A stretch of DNA of 64,000 nt. Origin: Oscarella lobularis. Its lineage: Eukaryota > Porifera > Homoscleromorpha > Homosclerophorida > Oscarellidae. The stretch covers positions 2,294,001-2,358,000 of the forward strand of contig NC_089187.1 of the NCBI RefSeq assembly GCF_947507565.1, given 5' to 3'. Made by a program: the position numbers and the translations under genes. The notes beneath the pieces are model-generated. The model saw only the letters and a list, made by a program, of their open reading frames with translations, did no database searches and was not told the DNA's origin. Position 1 is the first letter of the stretch; each line of letters begins with the position of its first letter. Below are positions 1 to 14,469 of this stretch, one piece after another.

Positions 1-3263
<3,263 letters not shown>

Positions 3264-4063
3264 GGGGTCGTGGGCGCTGGCGCGGCCGGGTAGGGCTGCG
3301 CGGCGCGGTTTTCGATTTGGGTTCCTAATGAGGGGGCCCCTCCCTCGGTCCCGGATTCTCGTGATTCGTTTATTGTTATCTTCCCGCCAAAAGTCGTTAA
3401 CACTAAGGGAATATTCGCGTCAATTGCGTTTTTGGTCAATTCAAAGAAACAGACCGCGACGACCGTCCGGAGTCGTCGGACACGTTTCTTTTGAAAGCGA
3501 GACGAAATTTCAACGAAAAATCAAACCCCTCCCTCTGCGACATTAAAAACAATTCCCGTAAAGACTCAATAGCCCATTGGGAAACGATTGGCCTTCTCTT
3601 TCATTGTTTGTTTACTCGCCCCTAGGCTTCTTCATGGGGATCCTATGGGAGGGGAGGCGGGTGACGATGCAATAATAATTATCTATGCTGCCGCGCTTTT
3701 GCATGCTGTCAATTCCGTATTGAATTTATTCATTGCCGTCTGGAAGTAGTCGCCACGTCGCCTAGCCCGTGCGCGACCCGCCGCAGCTCCTCAGAGACGG
3801 ACGCCATAGTCGACCATCTGGTGCAGTACGTCCCAGGGTAGTGCTTCGCTCTGTGCATGCATAAATAGAGCGAAAAGCGGAAGCGTTGGCCATTCGGACT
3901 ACCAACCAAAGGCGAGTACGTCTACGCTGCATCGTCCGCATTCCACTCCCCGTCATCTATCCGGATAGAAGCGCTGTTCGTGCAACCGAAGCCCCTTTCC
4001 TCGTCGAATCAACTCGCCGCTAAACTTGTTTCAACGCCAACTTCGACGAAGAATTCGCCACTG
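3264..4063. other. Intergenic gap between MAP3K20 and the ectodomain gene
   Basis: About 800 bases between two divergent starts. Short open frames exist on both strands (for example 3762-3956 minus) but they lack homology, splice logic or codon bias. Probably holds both promoters; I see no clear TATA box or repeat. Confidence 0.5.
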
Positions 4064-5056
4064 ATGCCGTTACACGTGCATTCCGCTTTGACTTCGTACG
4101 CAATCATCATCAGCGTTATCACGACCATCCTGACATCGTCAACAGAAGGTAGGAAGACGATTCGCTGTAGATCGAGCGAGCATGCAGTGGCGCGGTCCCT
4201 TTGACTGCGCGACGGTGGGCTCTTGAGGAGCACGCCAAAGTAGCGTTTAAGATCTAAATAGTGTACAAAGTCTCGCGGGCAGAAAGGCTAGAAGACATTT
4301 GATTACTTCTAAGTGGGCGAATAATGAATCCTAACCCGGAGGCACGATCAGGTCATTTCGTATTTCATTTCCTTTCCTTCGATCTTAGGTCTTCAGTGTG
4401 CCTGCGAGCCGTTCTGCAATGACGGGGTCGAGTCGTCGTGCAACGTCACAGACGACGGCTGGTGTTTCGCCGCACTTACCCACAATCCCCGACACGAGCA
4501 AGGAATCGTCACGCGTCGATGTCTTTCCGCGGAGAAGTCGGTCGCTTGCAGCAATTTGACTCGGCTCGAAATTCCGACTGACGACGACGAGGACGAACGT
4601 CCCGTCATCGTCTGTTGCCGTACGGACATGTGTAACAACTTAGAGTTGAGCTTTCCCGGTGGTGGAAGTGGTATGGATGTAAATGCAACTGTCGCTAGCG
4701 GCGAGAACGAGGCCACAGAACCGTCACCAGGTTAGTGACATCATTTCTATTTTGCATATGATGTAATGACTTCATCGGATGCCTACGCAGAAAATGAAAC
4801 GAATTCGCAGTCGTTTCTTGCGAAACTGCTACTGCAAATTCACAAAAAGCACGGGGAGGAATCGACAGCGACGACGGCTCAAGCTGTCGCTTCCCATCGC
4901 CCCCACGATCATCCGGCAAAGATTCTCACACCTTCTCCCCCGTCGTCTTTCCCTGCCGCAGCCGCTCCCGGAGAATTCACGAGAAAAATAAAGGCAAAGT
5001 TCCGGAAAAACAGACGTCATCATCATCATCGTCATGACCACCACAATAACAAATAG
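4064..5056 (+). CDS. Secreted BMP type I receptor-like ectodomain protein, no membrane segment
   Basis: Three exons: 4064-4148, 4389-4730 and 4791-5056. Exon 1 gives a signal peptide (MPLHVHSALTSYAIIISVI...). Exon 2 encodes a ten-cysteine three-finger ectodomain: QCACEPFC, SSC, DGWCFA, RRC, VAC and the closing VCCRTDMCNN. That spacing is typical of TGF-beta/BMP type I receptors. Exon 3 has no transmembrane helix, GS box or kinase. It carries a predicted short helix (SFLAKLLLQIHKKHG), a proline/alanine linker, and a strongly basic His-rich tail (FTRKIKAKFRKNRRHHHHRH) before TAG. The next gene downstream is unrelated. I infer a soluble ligand-binding protein whose basic tail could hold it on matrix glycans. 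Alternative splicing to a distant membrane exon cannot be excluded. In-frame sequence extends upstream to 3980, but the first ATG is 4064. Confidence 0.75.
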
Positions 5057-5306
5057 TACACAGTATGGACTACTACCGTCTGAAGAAATGTTTGAAACGT
5101 ATATTACTAATTGTCGGTCATATTCGACGTGACGACAGGAAGCATGAACGCGTGAAACCCGTCCGATTTTTGTCAGATGAAAGATAAATACAGTTGACTT
5201 TGCACCGTGCACTTTCGCTTTCTGATCGCTTACAGCGTGACGTTTCGAAAGAGGGAAATACATAAATACGTGACTCGGACGCGTACGAGTAGATCTCGGA
5301 GCAGAA

Positions 5307-6596
5307 ATGACAGAGAAAGCGGGCAGAGGTAAATGGATCGCAAAAGGAGGCGTTAGACGGAGTGCAACGGCACAGGGGCCGTTTCTTCAAGTAGCGGCCA
5401 CTCCTCCCGGCCTTCGAGTCTCGGTTGAAGACAAGCACGTTGACGCTCTCAAGGCTTGCATTCACAAAAGGGAAACATCACAAAAGATCGGTTCCAAGCT
5501 CATGGGGTTCACTGAATCGCAATTGGACGACATACTGCCCACACAAGCAACAGAAAGCGAAACGTTCGCACAGATGGTGAAAGTCTGGAAGAGAAGGCAG
5601 CCAGGAGCGACTGTCCAACAACTCGTAACGGCGATGGAAAGCGCGCCAAATATTTCACATGGACGAGCGGAGAAGGCACTAAGAGACGCGGGTCTGTGGC
5701 CGACCGAACAAGGACACTGCCAAAAAGCGAGAAGCGCGTGTGGAGGAAGAGAAGAGTTCGTAAAGCAAAGGAGCCAGAGAGAAGAGTACGTGAGGCAACG
5801 GAGTCTGAGCCCTCCAGCTGCAGTGGCACCGTCTCCACTGCAGAGGAGCGCTTCCAGTCCACCGCCTAAAGCAGCTCAAGCAGCCCAAGGCCATAGCCTC
5901 AGTTTGCACTACCCTTTGCCATCGGATAAGCGCGGAAAAGTACTAATTTTAAATATTAAAAAATCCGAAATGTCGTCCGTCGAATTGAAAGGATATGACG
6001 ACGACGTGGAAAAGTTGTCCAAATTGTTTGAAGAATTGAAATTTCGATGTACGAAACGTTCTGGCTTAGTAGCGCAAAAAATATTGAACGAAATGGAAAG
6101 TTATTGCCGAGAAAGACACGAATGCGCCGTTGTTTTCGTGCTAGGTCACGGAGAAAACGGAAGAATCTTCGGAAGCGACGGACATCCGGTAAAAATTGAG
6201 AAATTATTGACATTCTATGAGAACGCCGAAACTCTGCGCAACAAGCCAAAACTCCTATTTATTCAAGCGTGCGCTGGCAATCAAGAAGAAGATCGCGGCG
6301 TTGTAGCCCAATCTGCCGGTGGACACGTGACAACGAGAGAGCCAATTACCGCTGACATCTGCTTGGCGCAATCAAGCTGCCCTAACTATCGGTCATACGC
6401 TTACGATGACCACTCAGTGTACGTGAAATACATCGTAGAAGTCGTCCGGAAGCATCACAAGGAGGAAGATTTCGTCAGTATGATGACAATTGTTCACGAT
6501 CGCGTTGCAGCGCACCCGATCAACAACGGACATAAAATTGTGGCGCAGATGCCGCGAATCACGTCGACGTTGAGAAAAAAGATATTTTTTAAGTAG
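5307..6596 (+). CDS. Death-domain caspase, single exon
   Basis: A 429-residue intronless protein. Residues about 35-130 form a death domain (SKLMGFTESQLDDIL, MVKVWKRRQPGATVQQLV). Residues 135-205 are a Gln/Arg/Ser/Pro-rich linker. Residues 210-429 are a caspase domain with the catalytic dyad His281 (VLGHGENG) and Cys322 (FIQACAGN), plus small-subunit sequence ending near residue 415. Caspases with a death domain rather than CARD or DED occur in early animals. Oddities: the usual QACRG is QACAG, and both arginines that form the Asp-specific S1 pocket appear to be replaced (LKGYDDD region and YRSYAYDD region). The Gln of the pocket is kept. It may have altered specificity or be a scaffold. It converges on OXSR1/STK39. 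Confidence 0.88.
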   Translation: MTEKAGRGKWIAKGGVRRSATAQGPFLQVAATPPGLRVSVEDKHVDALKACIHKRETSQKIGSKLMGFTESQLDDILPTQATESETFAQMVKVWKRRQPGATVQQLVTAMESAPNISHGRAEKALRDAGLWPTEQGHCQKARSACGGREEFVKQRSQREEYVRQRSLSPPAAVAPSPLQRSASSPPPKAAQAAQGHSLSLHYPLPSDKRGKVLILNIKKSEMSSVELKGYDDDVEKLSKLFEELKFRCTKRSGLVAQKILNEMESYCRERHECAVVFVLGHGENGRIFGSDGHPVKIEKLLTFYENAETLRNKPKLLFIQACAGNQEEDRGVVAQSAGGHVTTREPITADICLAQSSCPNYRSYAYDDHSVYVKYIVEVVRKHHKEEDFVSMMTIVHDRVAAHPINNGHKIVAQMPRITSTLRKKIFFK

Positions 6597-6888
6597 GAGA
6601 CCCCTCCCCCTTGCCACCGGACTATTTCCGGGATTGTAGAAAATAGACTTTTAATCTCTCACCTCATGTTATGGTTATTTGAGCATATCCAACGAGATTC
6701 TTTTCGTCTTTTCCATCGAAAGGGGCCCCGGTCGAAGTTCCCGCCTATAGAACGCGTCACGTGAGTTTCGAAGAAGAAACAAACGTACCAATTCGAACGT
6801 CACGCGCCCGCTCGCCTTTCCAACGGCAATTTCAATCGCGCTCCTAACTGATAAATACGGGAACCCGCATGAGCATAACGAAAAAACG

Positions 6889-8211
6889 CTATTTATCTAA
6901 GTAACCTGATTCGAAATTCACTTTGTGAATGAGACCAGCGGCGACTAATTCCTGTGCAACCCCGCTAGCCGTATCTACAGGGAAAAAGACTCCCAATAAC
7001 CAAGAACAAAAAAACCGAAACGCGACTACCTTTTCCATATACAAACGGAAATTTAATATCTTTTAATTTACCCTCGGCATTTCTAAGAAGAGAAAAAGAA
7101 TCGCGCCCTATCTCGAACCACACCTACCTATAGGCGATTTAATTAGAAAATTACTCACAGGGTTCATGAGTAATTTTACTAAAAATAATTCCACAGAAAA
7201 TTATTCACAGGGTCCATGAGTAATTCTAGAAATAATTCCACAGAAAATTAATCAAATACCTTATTTTTAACGCGAATTGCTTGGATCCCTCTTTGCCTTT
7301 GTCCTTGTCTTTCAACGCTTTTTCTTTCTCCTCGAGCGCGGCCCTTTCCTGTTGCAATTCAACGCGCTGTTTGCTGAGCTCTTCCTCCTGTTTCTGAAGC
7401 TTTCGCTTCTTCTCCTCCAATTCCTCAAGCTCCGCCGTTTCCTCCGCCGATTTCGAATCGAGACTAAGTTCCTTTAGGTCCGGAACGTGAAGCACGATCG
7501 GCTGTTGCTTGGAAACGACGCGAACCGACTAAAAAGAAAGTCGACGGTTAAAATTTCGTTTTTTTCTTCTTCTTCTCTTTTTTGACATTTGATTTTTTGG
7601 GCTCCTCCTCTTCTCCGCACTCGTCGTCGGACCACTCCCAGCCGCCGTCTTCCGTTCGGTGCAATTTGCCGCTACTTCCGGGCACTCGTTTCACCTTTAA
7701 TTCATTAAAAAAAGAAGAGTCCACGTCACGCGCGCGTTTCCTTTCTCGCTTTTTTACTTTTTGCTGGACTCTCAGAGTGCCGGACATGCGAGAGAATAAA
7801 CGATTCATTAAAAATTCTTTTCCCTAGTGCAACGTTACGTGGCGAATTGACTATTTCTTCTACTCTCCGTACTTTCGCCTTTTTCTTAATGAAATCGTGT
7901 TTGAGCAATTCCGTCGCGGTTGGTCTTGGAAAAATAATATTTTGAAATTATAAACGTTTGGAGGTAAGGCAAAATTCAATTATAAGGATTTGGAGGTTGG
8001 GCAAAATCAATTATTTATACATTTTGGGCTCATTTTTTTCTAAAGTTGAAAAAATTCTATTTATTTTTCACCTGTCTTGGGGACGCTTTTGCAGACACGC
8101 TTCGATGAATTTTCGAAGGGATTTCGAATACTTTTTATAGTCGTCGTGAAAGAGATCGCCGCATAGCTCCAAAGTGGGCGGATCGTTCTCAAGAGTCAGC
8201 ATAAGAGCCTA

Positions 8212-8254
<43 letters not shown>

Positions 8255-9186
8255 GTATGCTTTTCTTTTTAGAGGCTCACTTTCATTGGAGGAAATTTCG
8301 CGTAGGGAGCCCATCCCGTGGCGAGTTCTAGAGTCAAGATGCCGATGCTCCAAATGTCGGCCTTGTTGTCGTAGCCAATTTCTTGATCCATGACCTCCGG
8401 CGCCATCCAACATGGCGTCCCAACGAAAGTCTTTCGCTGCCTTTTTCTGGCATTGCCACCCTCGAAGAACCAAGAACTCACACCAAAATCTAGATAAATA
8501 AATAAATAAATAAATAATTTTAATTAATTAATTAATTAATTAACCTGCGACGCGAACTCGGCCGTCTTTTGACATCAATATGTTTCCCGCTTTTATGTCG
8601 CGATGAATTTGATGATTTCGATGGAGATAATCGATTCCTTTCAGAGTCTCCTCCAACGTCGTCGCTATGACGCCCTCCTCCAAGCAGCCTCCCTTCGCCT
8701 TGACGCGATCTCGTATGTCTTTGACGATGTCCAATAGGGAACCTTTGCGTGGGCGTGGTCATCTTTTTATTACGTACGCGATTCTTTTCTGTTTTTACCT
8801 CCGTCCATGAGTTCCATGATGATCCAGAGCTCTTCGTTGACTAGGAAGGCCGTGTAGAATGAGGCGACGTTCTCGTGACGGCACTGGCTCATTAGTTGGA
8901 TCTCTTTCTAAACGAAGATCGCGTGGCTTTCCGAAATTCGTCGTCTTTTGACGTTCTGACCGATATTTCTTCGATGCTTACGCCAACTTTGTCTAGATCG
9001 ATTCGCTTGATGGCGCATTTCTCCTTGCGCGGCTTGCAAACGGCTGATTGGACTACCGAAGTAGCGCCGAATCCTAATGAGGGCCCCCGATTTAATTTAC
9101 TCGTCCTGATGCTTCGAACCGATACCTATGACTTCGGTTAGGTCGTAGTCGCTTCTCGAGCACGGCCATTGGGACGAAGAAGCCAT
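6889..9186 (-). CDS. OXSR1: OSR1/SPAK-type Ste20 kinase (WNK effector)
   Basis: Ste20-family kinase activated by WNK kinases that phosphorylates cation-chloride cotransporters. Start ATG 9186 ([19 protein letters not shown]). The kinase exons include the glycine loop [13 protein letters not shown] as CAIKRID, the catalytic loop [11 protein letters not shown] and the T-loop [17 protein letters not shown]. The S-motif region reads [19 protein letters not shown], an almost exact family signature. A charged coiled coil (about 7270-7490) precedes the CCT/PF2 docking domain ([35 protein letters not shown]). CDS ends with TAG at 6889-6891. Because animals usually keep one or two paralogues (OXSR1, STK39), the symbol stands for the pair. 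Introns contain (TAA)n and (TAAT)n microsatellites. Confidence 0.93.
8214..8248. repeat. (TAA)n microsatellite in an OXSR1 intron
   Basis: About eleven perfect TAA/AAT units in one intron. A second AT-rich tract of AAAT then TAAT units lies at about 8492-8541 in the next intron. Confidence 0.85.
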
Positions 9187-9292
9187 CAGAGAACGAAGTT
9201 TCAACGCACTGCGTATATCTGCGTAGACGCGGTAACGCAACGTTTACGCACGATAATAGAAACGCAAATATTTATCTGAAGTCGGAAAAAAC

Positions 9293-12169
9293 CTAGACTT
9301 TCTTCTTCTTCTGCTTTCTCAGCACTTTTCGTCTGAGTTTCTCTTTGTACGACAATATGTCTCCTTTCCACGGATTCACGCCCTGCTTTTCACACACCCA
9401 AATTTCCTGAGCAACCTAAAAAATAAATAAATTAATTAATTAATTAGCTAGATTTTTTGGCACGTGTACCTGACTAATTAGTCTGAAATCGTGACTGACT
9501 AGAACGACCCCGCCTTCAAACTGATTAATAGCGGCCGCAAGACTATCAATAGTCTCAATATCAAGATGATTCGTGGGTTCATCCAATAGGAGGATATGAG
9601 GAGTATTCCAAGCTAGCCAGGCAAACACGACACGCGATCTCTGCCCATCTGAGAGATTCTTCATAGGACACATCTGGAGAAAAAAACGTACGGGAATACT
9701 TAGTATAAGAAAAGGTCCAAATAATCAATAACTAAATATCTTTACCTGTTGTTTTCCTGTTAGTCCAAAGCGACCGACTGCTTTTCTCATTTGCTCTATT
9801 TCCGACACTGCCGGAAAGCATTTCATCAGATGATCGACGGCCGACAGATCAAGATCAAGCGTATCGTGCAAATGCTTTAAAATACAACGTATAAAAAATT
9901 AATAGAACTACTTCACTTTTAATTAATATCCACACCTGATGGAACCTCTTTATTCTCAAATGACCGTTTCGTCTAACAATCCCCTCCGTCGGAATCAACT
10001 AAACACCGCTCTGATTCTGAATATCACGCTAAAGATCCTAGACCTTACTTCTCCGTCTATCAGCTTCAGTAAAGTCGATTTTCCCGCCCCATTCGCTCCA
10101 ACTAGAGCAACTCTCGAATCCAAATCCAAACCGAAATCAAGCTTATTATAAATCAACGGCTAAAAGTACGAAAAATCTCACAAACACCAGACCCCTAATC
10201 CAGTAGCAAATCCCACCTTATCAGCCCCATAACGAAAAGACACGTCTTGCACCATTATGACAGGTGGAGGAATAGGACCGCAGTCCGGAAAGGAAAACTC
10301 CAACGTCTTATTAGACAACAAAACGTCTTAATCTAACACGCATGTATTTATTTTATATTTTATACCTTGTCATCAATAACTTTCTCCGCTAAACCCCCGT
10401 CTACCATCTTCGCAAGCACTTTCTCTTTAGACTGCGCTTGTCTAGCCAACTTGGCGTGACCGTGACCAAATCGCGCTATGTAATCCTAAGGAAAATAGTC
10501 TTAGGATGGATGGGGGGTCTTTGTCTGTGTATTTATTAAGTCTTGTACATAGGAACGGACACTCTACGATTGGAAGTCTCTATTAATGATCTTGCCTTCA
10601 TGTGCGCTATCTGGTCTTGCTCCCATTTGTATCTCTTCATCTGATGCTCCTCTAGTTCTATACGCGTTTTCACAAAGGCGTCATAATTACCCTGAAAAGA
10701 AAAAAAAAACCGTAGAATTCTTTTTCATTATTATTATATGTTTGAGTTCACCGAGTAAGATTTCAATTTTTTCTGATGAAAATGCAAGACGTTCGTGCAG
10801 ACGTTATTGAGAAAATCCTGTGAATGAGACACAAGAAGCAAGATCCTCCTGTACCTATATCCAAACACAAATCAATTACGCGCGCCAATTTCTATAGTCT
10901 CCTCTCACTTTTTCAAAGCGTCTTCCAGCCACACGCACGCCTCCAAATCCAAATGATTCGTCGGCTCGTCCAACAGCAACAAACTCGGCCCGACGAACAG
11001 ACACTTCGCAAGCGCAATCCTCATTCTCCATCCACCCGAAAAATCCCGCGCTTTCATCTCCTGCATCTCTTTCGTAAACCCGAGCCCGTGCAAGATTTCT
11101 CCGGCTCGCATTTCGGCCGTCGACGACTCCAGTTCCTCGAGTCGTTCGTAGATTCCCATGAGACGTTCGCTCGCCGCTTCGGAGTCGTTGTGAGCCAGCT
11201 CGGACGCTTCCTCCTCCAAGCGATTGCGCTCCGCGTCGACTTCGAGAACGCATTGGATTGGAGTCTTGTCGCTTGCCTCTACTTCGCTTGTCAGGTGGAA
11301 TATGTCCACGTGACTGGGTATGGGAAGTTCGCGGGCGCCCAGCGCAGAGAGAAGAGATGATTTGCCTATATATAAAAAAAAGACGTCACTATGACTCTTT
11401 ATGTGCATATAAACGGATTCCTGTATTTTTTAGTGGACGGTGCTAAGGGTGTTATTTATCTACTCTATAACCTATACAGTAGAACCCCGATTATCCGAAC
11501 CCCTTGGGGCAGCGGGGGGTTCAGATAATCGAAACGTTCAGATAATCGAAATAGGAGATTTTTACACAAAACGGGTGAAATTTTAGGTTTTAAATAGCTT
11601 AGGTTTGAAAAAATAGAGCGACTGTGCGCTGAATGCCGTTGTGGCGGTTATTTAAGCTGGTAACACAAAGTTTTTTCTGTCGGCACGCCCAATTTCGGTC
11701 ATGTGACTTAGAAATTCGGGGTTCGGATAATCGGGGTTCTACTGTACCTAGTTCTTAGTATATCTATGCTAAAATGAGAGAGTCACAAGTTACGAACGTA
11801 CATTACATTGTATCTTCAAAAGGGTTATTGGTGTCTCTACTCTTACTTACCACATCCGTTTAGGCCCACGAGGCCATATCGACGCCCCCAGTTTAGTTCG
11901 AGTTTCGTGTCCGTTAGGAGATCGAGACCGTGAAACGTCAAACTAAAACTCTCGAAGTGAACGTCTCGTGACGACGGATGAGACGTGAGAACGCCTGTGC
12001 ACGTTCTCGTCGAGATTTTCATTGCGGCGAGCGAACTTGCCACCGAATCGCCGTTGCCGTCCTTTTTCGGTCCTTTTTCTGGCATCGTTTTGTCATTTCG
12101 CTTCGCGACGGCCGCCTTGCGGGCTTCTTTCTTCTTCGCAGCGCGTTGTTTCGCTGCGTCCGACGGCAT
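9293..12169 (-). CDS. ABCF2: ABCF2 soluble twin-ATPase ABC protein
   Basis: Cytosolic ABC-F protein without membrane segments; family members act on ribosomes. The N-terminus [20 protein letters not shown] is the family's basic leader. The first ATPase shows [11 protein letters not shown] (Walker A start, exon at 11843-12169), [13 protein letters not shown] and [17 protein letters not shown]. The second shows the Walker A region near 10090, [17 protein letters not shown] and [18 protein letters not shown], then [11 protein letters not shown]. The CDS ends KQKKKV-TAG at 9293. Only 106 bases separate it from OXSR1 downstream on the same strand. One intron carries the MITE at 11477-11744. ABCF1 and ABCF3 have different N-termini, so ABCF2 is favoured. 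Confidence 0.93.
11477..11744. mobile_element. Pogo/Tc1-like MITE in an ABCF2 intron
   Basis: A 268-bp non-coding element with perfect 27-bp terminal inverted repeats beginning CAGTAGAACCCCGATTATCC, flanked on each side by TA (11475-11476 and 11745-11746), the target duplication of Tc1/mariner/pogo elements. Just inside the left end is a tandem subterminal repeat (TTCAGATAATCGAAA, twice, about 11519-11552). No transposase is encoded, so it would depend on a helper elsewhere. Confidence 0.88.
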
Positions 12170-12755
12170 GACGAGCACGAGAGAGAGAGAGCACGCGCGT
12201 CATTATTAATTCATGTTAACCCGTCACGTGCGATGTGGCAGTCAAGCAAAGAGAATTTTTGACGTTTCAGAGTCACTCGGCTTGCACACAGGACCATCTT
12301 CACCTGCCCGCTACTCCGCTATTCTCGTTTTAGAGATTTCCTGCGTAAAAATCAACGTTGCGTAGTAACGCTCCATGGCGTCCCCACATCCCGGAAGCAA
12401 CTGGAACCCTATCCAAACAAATTGACAAAGAAAACAGCAAAAGCCAATCGACGACAATGCAATTAATAAAGGCGTGACAGCAGTCTCCGCAATATTTATA
12501 GACCCCCGCGAACGCGCGGCGTGCATCTTGCCTCTTTGAGAGAGACAAACTGACAGCTTGAAAGGAGTCGGTCGACGCGTGAGCGCATTCGGACCCCTTT
12601 TATGCTCGCCTGGGGTCAACGACGCCGACGACGCATTTAGCCCCGGTGCAAGTGCCACAGGCGGGGTGTCGACGCGAACGCTAGCGACGCGAATAAACGC
12701 CGCCGCGCGCACGTAACTCGGGACAGTCGGCGCGCACCCTTTCCCAAACGCACCT
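12170..12755. promoter_or_regulatory. Shared upstream region of ABCF2 and the ankyrin gene
   Basis: 586 bases between two divergent starts. A CACGTG palindrome lies at 12225-12230, 56 bases upstream of the ABCF2 ATG. Several short frames overlap here but none has recognisable protein features. Confidence 0.45.
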
Positions 12756-13916
12756 ATGGTCTCCTTTTTCAGCATATCGCTGGCCTACCAGCAACCGGAC
12801 GACATGTACGCGACGCCGAGCATACGAAGCAAGGCGTCCGGCGCGAATACGGCGCTCACGCGCGCCGCCAGTCAGGGCGACCATCGTTTGGTCCAGCATC
12901 TGCTGGACAACGGGGCCGGAGTAAACGGATGTAATCCGCGCACCAAGAGCACGGTAAGATCGACAAAACAAACTATCGCTCACCGTTTCCCACGCCTTAT
13001 GGCATCGCTCTAACAACAACGATGGGAAATGATCTCACGATCTTTCTTTGCTTTTTCGATCGCAGGCTCTTCACTACGCGGCGTCGCGCGGTCATACGGC
13101 ATGTTGTCGGGTTCTCGTCGAGTGGGGCGCGAACGTGAACGCGTTCGACGCCGATATGAACATGCCGCTTCACCTCGCCGCGCAGTATGGAAAGTGAGAA
13201 GGGGGGGGAAAAACGCGTTTTTCCTCTTCTCTCTTCACGTGTTTTTACTTTTAGTATCGACGTCGTTCGATTGTTGCTCCGAAACGGAGCCGAACGCGAA
13301 CTAGCGACGTCGTACGGCGTGACGGCGCTCCAATTAGCCAAATCGAACGGACACAGCGAATGCGTCAAGCTCTTGGCTCCGCCGTCGCCGCAAGCCGTAC
13401 TCCCGCCCATACGACCGTCGGCGTCGGCGCCGACGACGCAGACGCGCGACTTCGCGCGATTTCAAGCCGACCTCCGGTACGCTCGCCACGACAGAGAAAC
13501 GAATTGGCGAATTCGATCAATTGAATTTCGCCAATTTTTTTGTTCAAAGGAAAATGCAGTCGTACCAGAAAGTGTCGCAATGGCTCGAAGAATTAGCGAA
13601 GCACGACATGCTCGATCCGCCGGCGACGACGACGACGATAGCGCCGCCGCCGCCGCCGCCGCCGCCCCGTCGCTGCTTGAGTCGGACGTCGAGATCGTCC
13701 TCGTCGAGAAGCGCTCGAGGCGGCGTCCCGTCGCTAGGGCAACGGCCGCGCACGGCTCAAGTGAACATGTCGACGCTCACGCTCGATTCGTCGATTTTGG
13801 GAGCGGACGTGCGAGCGCGACCGAGCGAGAGACTGTCGTTTCGACCGGCAATGAAACTGTCTCGAAGTGCGCCCGCGCCCGCCGCTCCGCCCGCGCCTCC
13901 CTTGCGCTGCACGTAG
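12756..13916 (+). CDS. Ankyrin-repeat protein with proline-rich tail
   Basis: Four exons: 12756 to about 12954, about 13066-13193, about 13255-13478 and about 13552-13916. The first three give three to four ankyrin repeats: NTALTRAASQGDHRLVQHLL, ALHYAASRGHTACCRVLVE, MPLHLAAQYGN and TALQLAKSNGHSECVKLL. The last exon encodes a predicted helix (QSYQKVSQWLEELAKHDML), poly-proline, Ser/Arg-rich and Ala/Pro-rich segments, ending PPLRCT. I do not recognise a specific orthologue. It is probably a cytosolic or nuclear adaptor. The start is uncertain: ATG 12756 is used, but ATG 12804 (MYATPSIR) would also keep every repeat. It converges on the zinc-finger gene at 14100. Confidence 0.72.
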
Positions 13917-14099
13917 CGCGCAAGAGAGGGTCCGGTACTCGCGTTTTGTATATAGAGGAGTTCTTTTATGACTATCGGTTCATTTTTTTTCGGAGAGGGA
14001 CGGAGCTAACTCGACATAGTGTGCGTATACGGACAAGACAGACAGATGCATTCCACGCCAAGGGGGGCCTTACGTTTTTGAACCGACGTCATCATTGTC

Positions 14100-14429
14100 C
14101 TAATTTTCGGCGGGGTATCGGAAGCGAAAGAGAGCCTCGTTGATGCGACCGGAGGCGATCAGAGCAAGACGAGCCTCATCCTCGTTTTGAATCAACTCCA
14201 TGGGCTTCAACGAGAAAAAAATATCATTTTCGTAATGACGGGTTATTAATTAATTAGCTTACGCTCGAGTCGAGCAGCATTGTCAGACTATTCAAAATAT
14301 GCTGTCTAGATGCCGCCGGCGCGGGTCGTTTCGCCGCCGGATTGATATCCAGAAGCGCAGGCGGCTGAATCAAAAATCCATCAAAAATCAATAAATGTCA
14401 ATTTTAATTTATTTACTCGTTTCGTTCCC

Positions 14430-14469
<40 letters not shown>

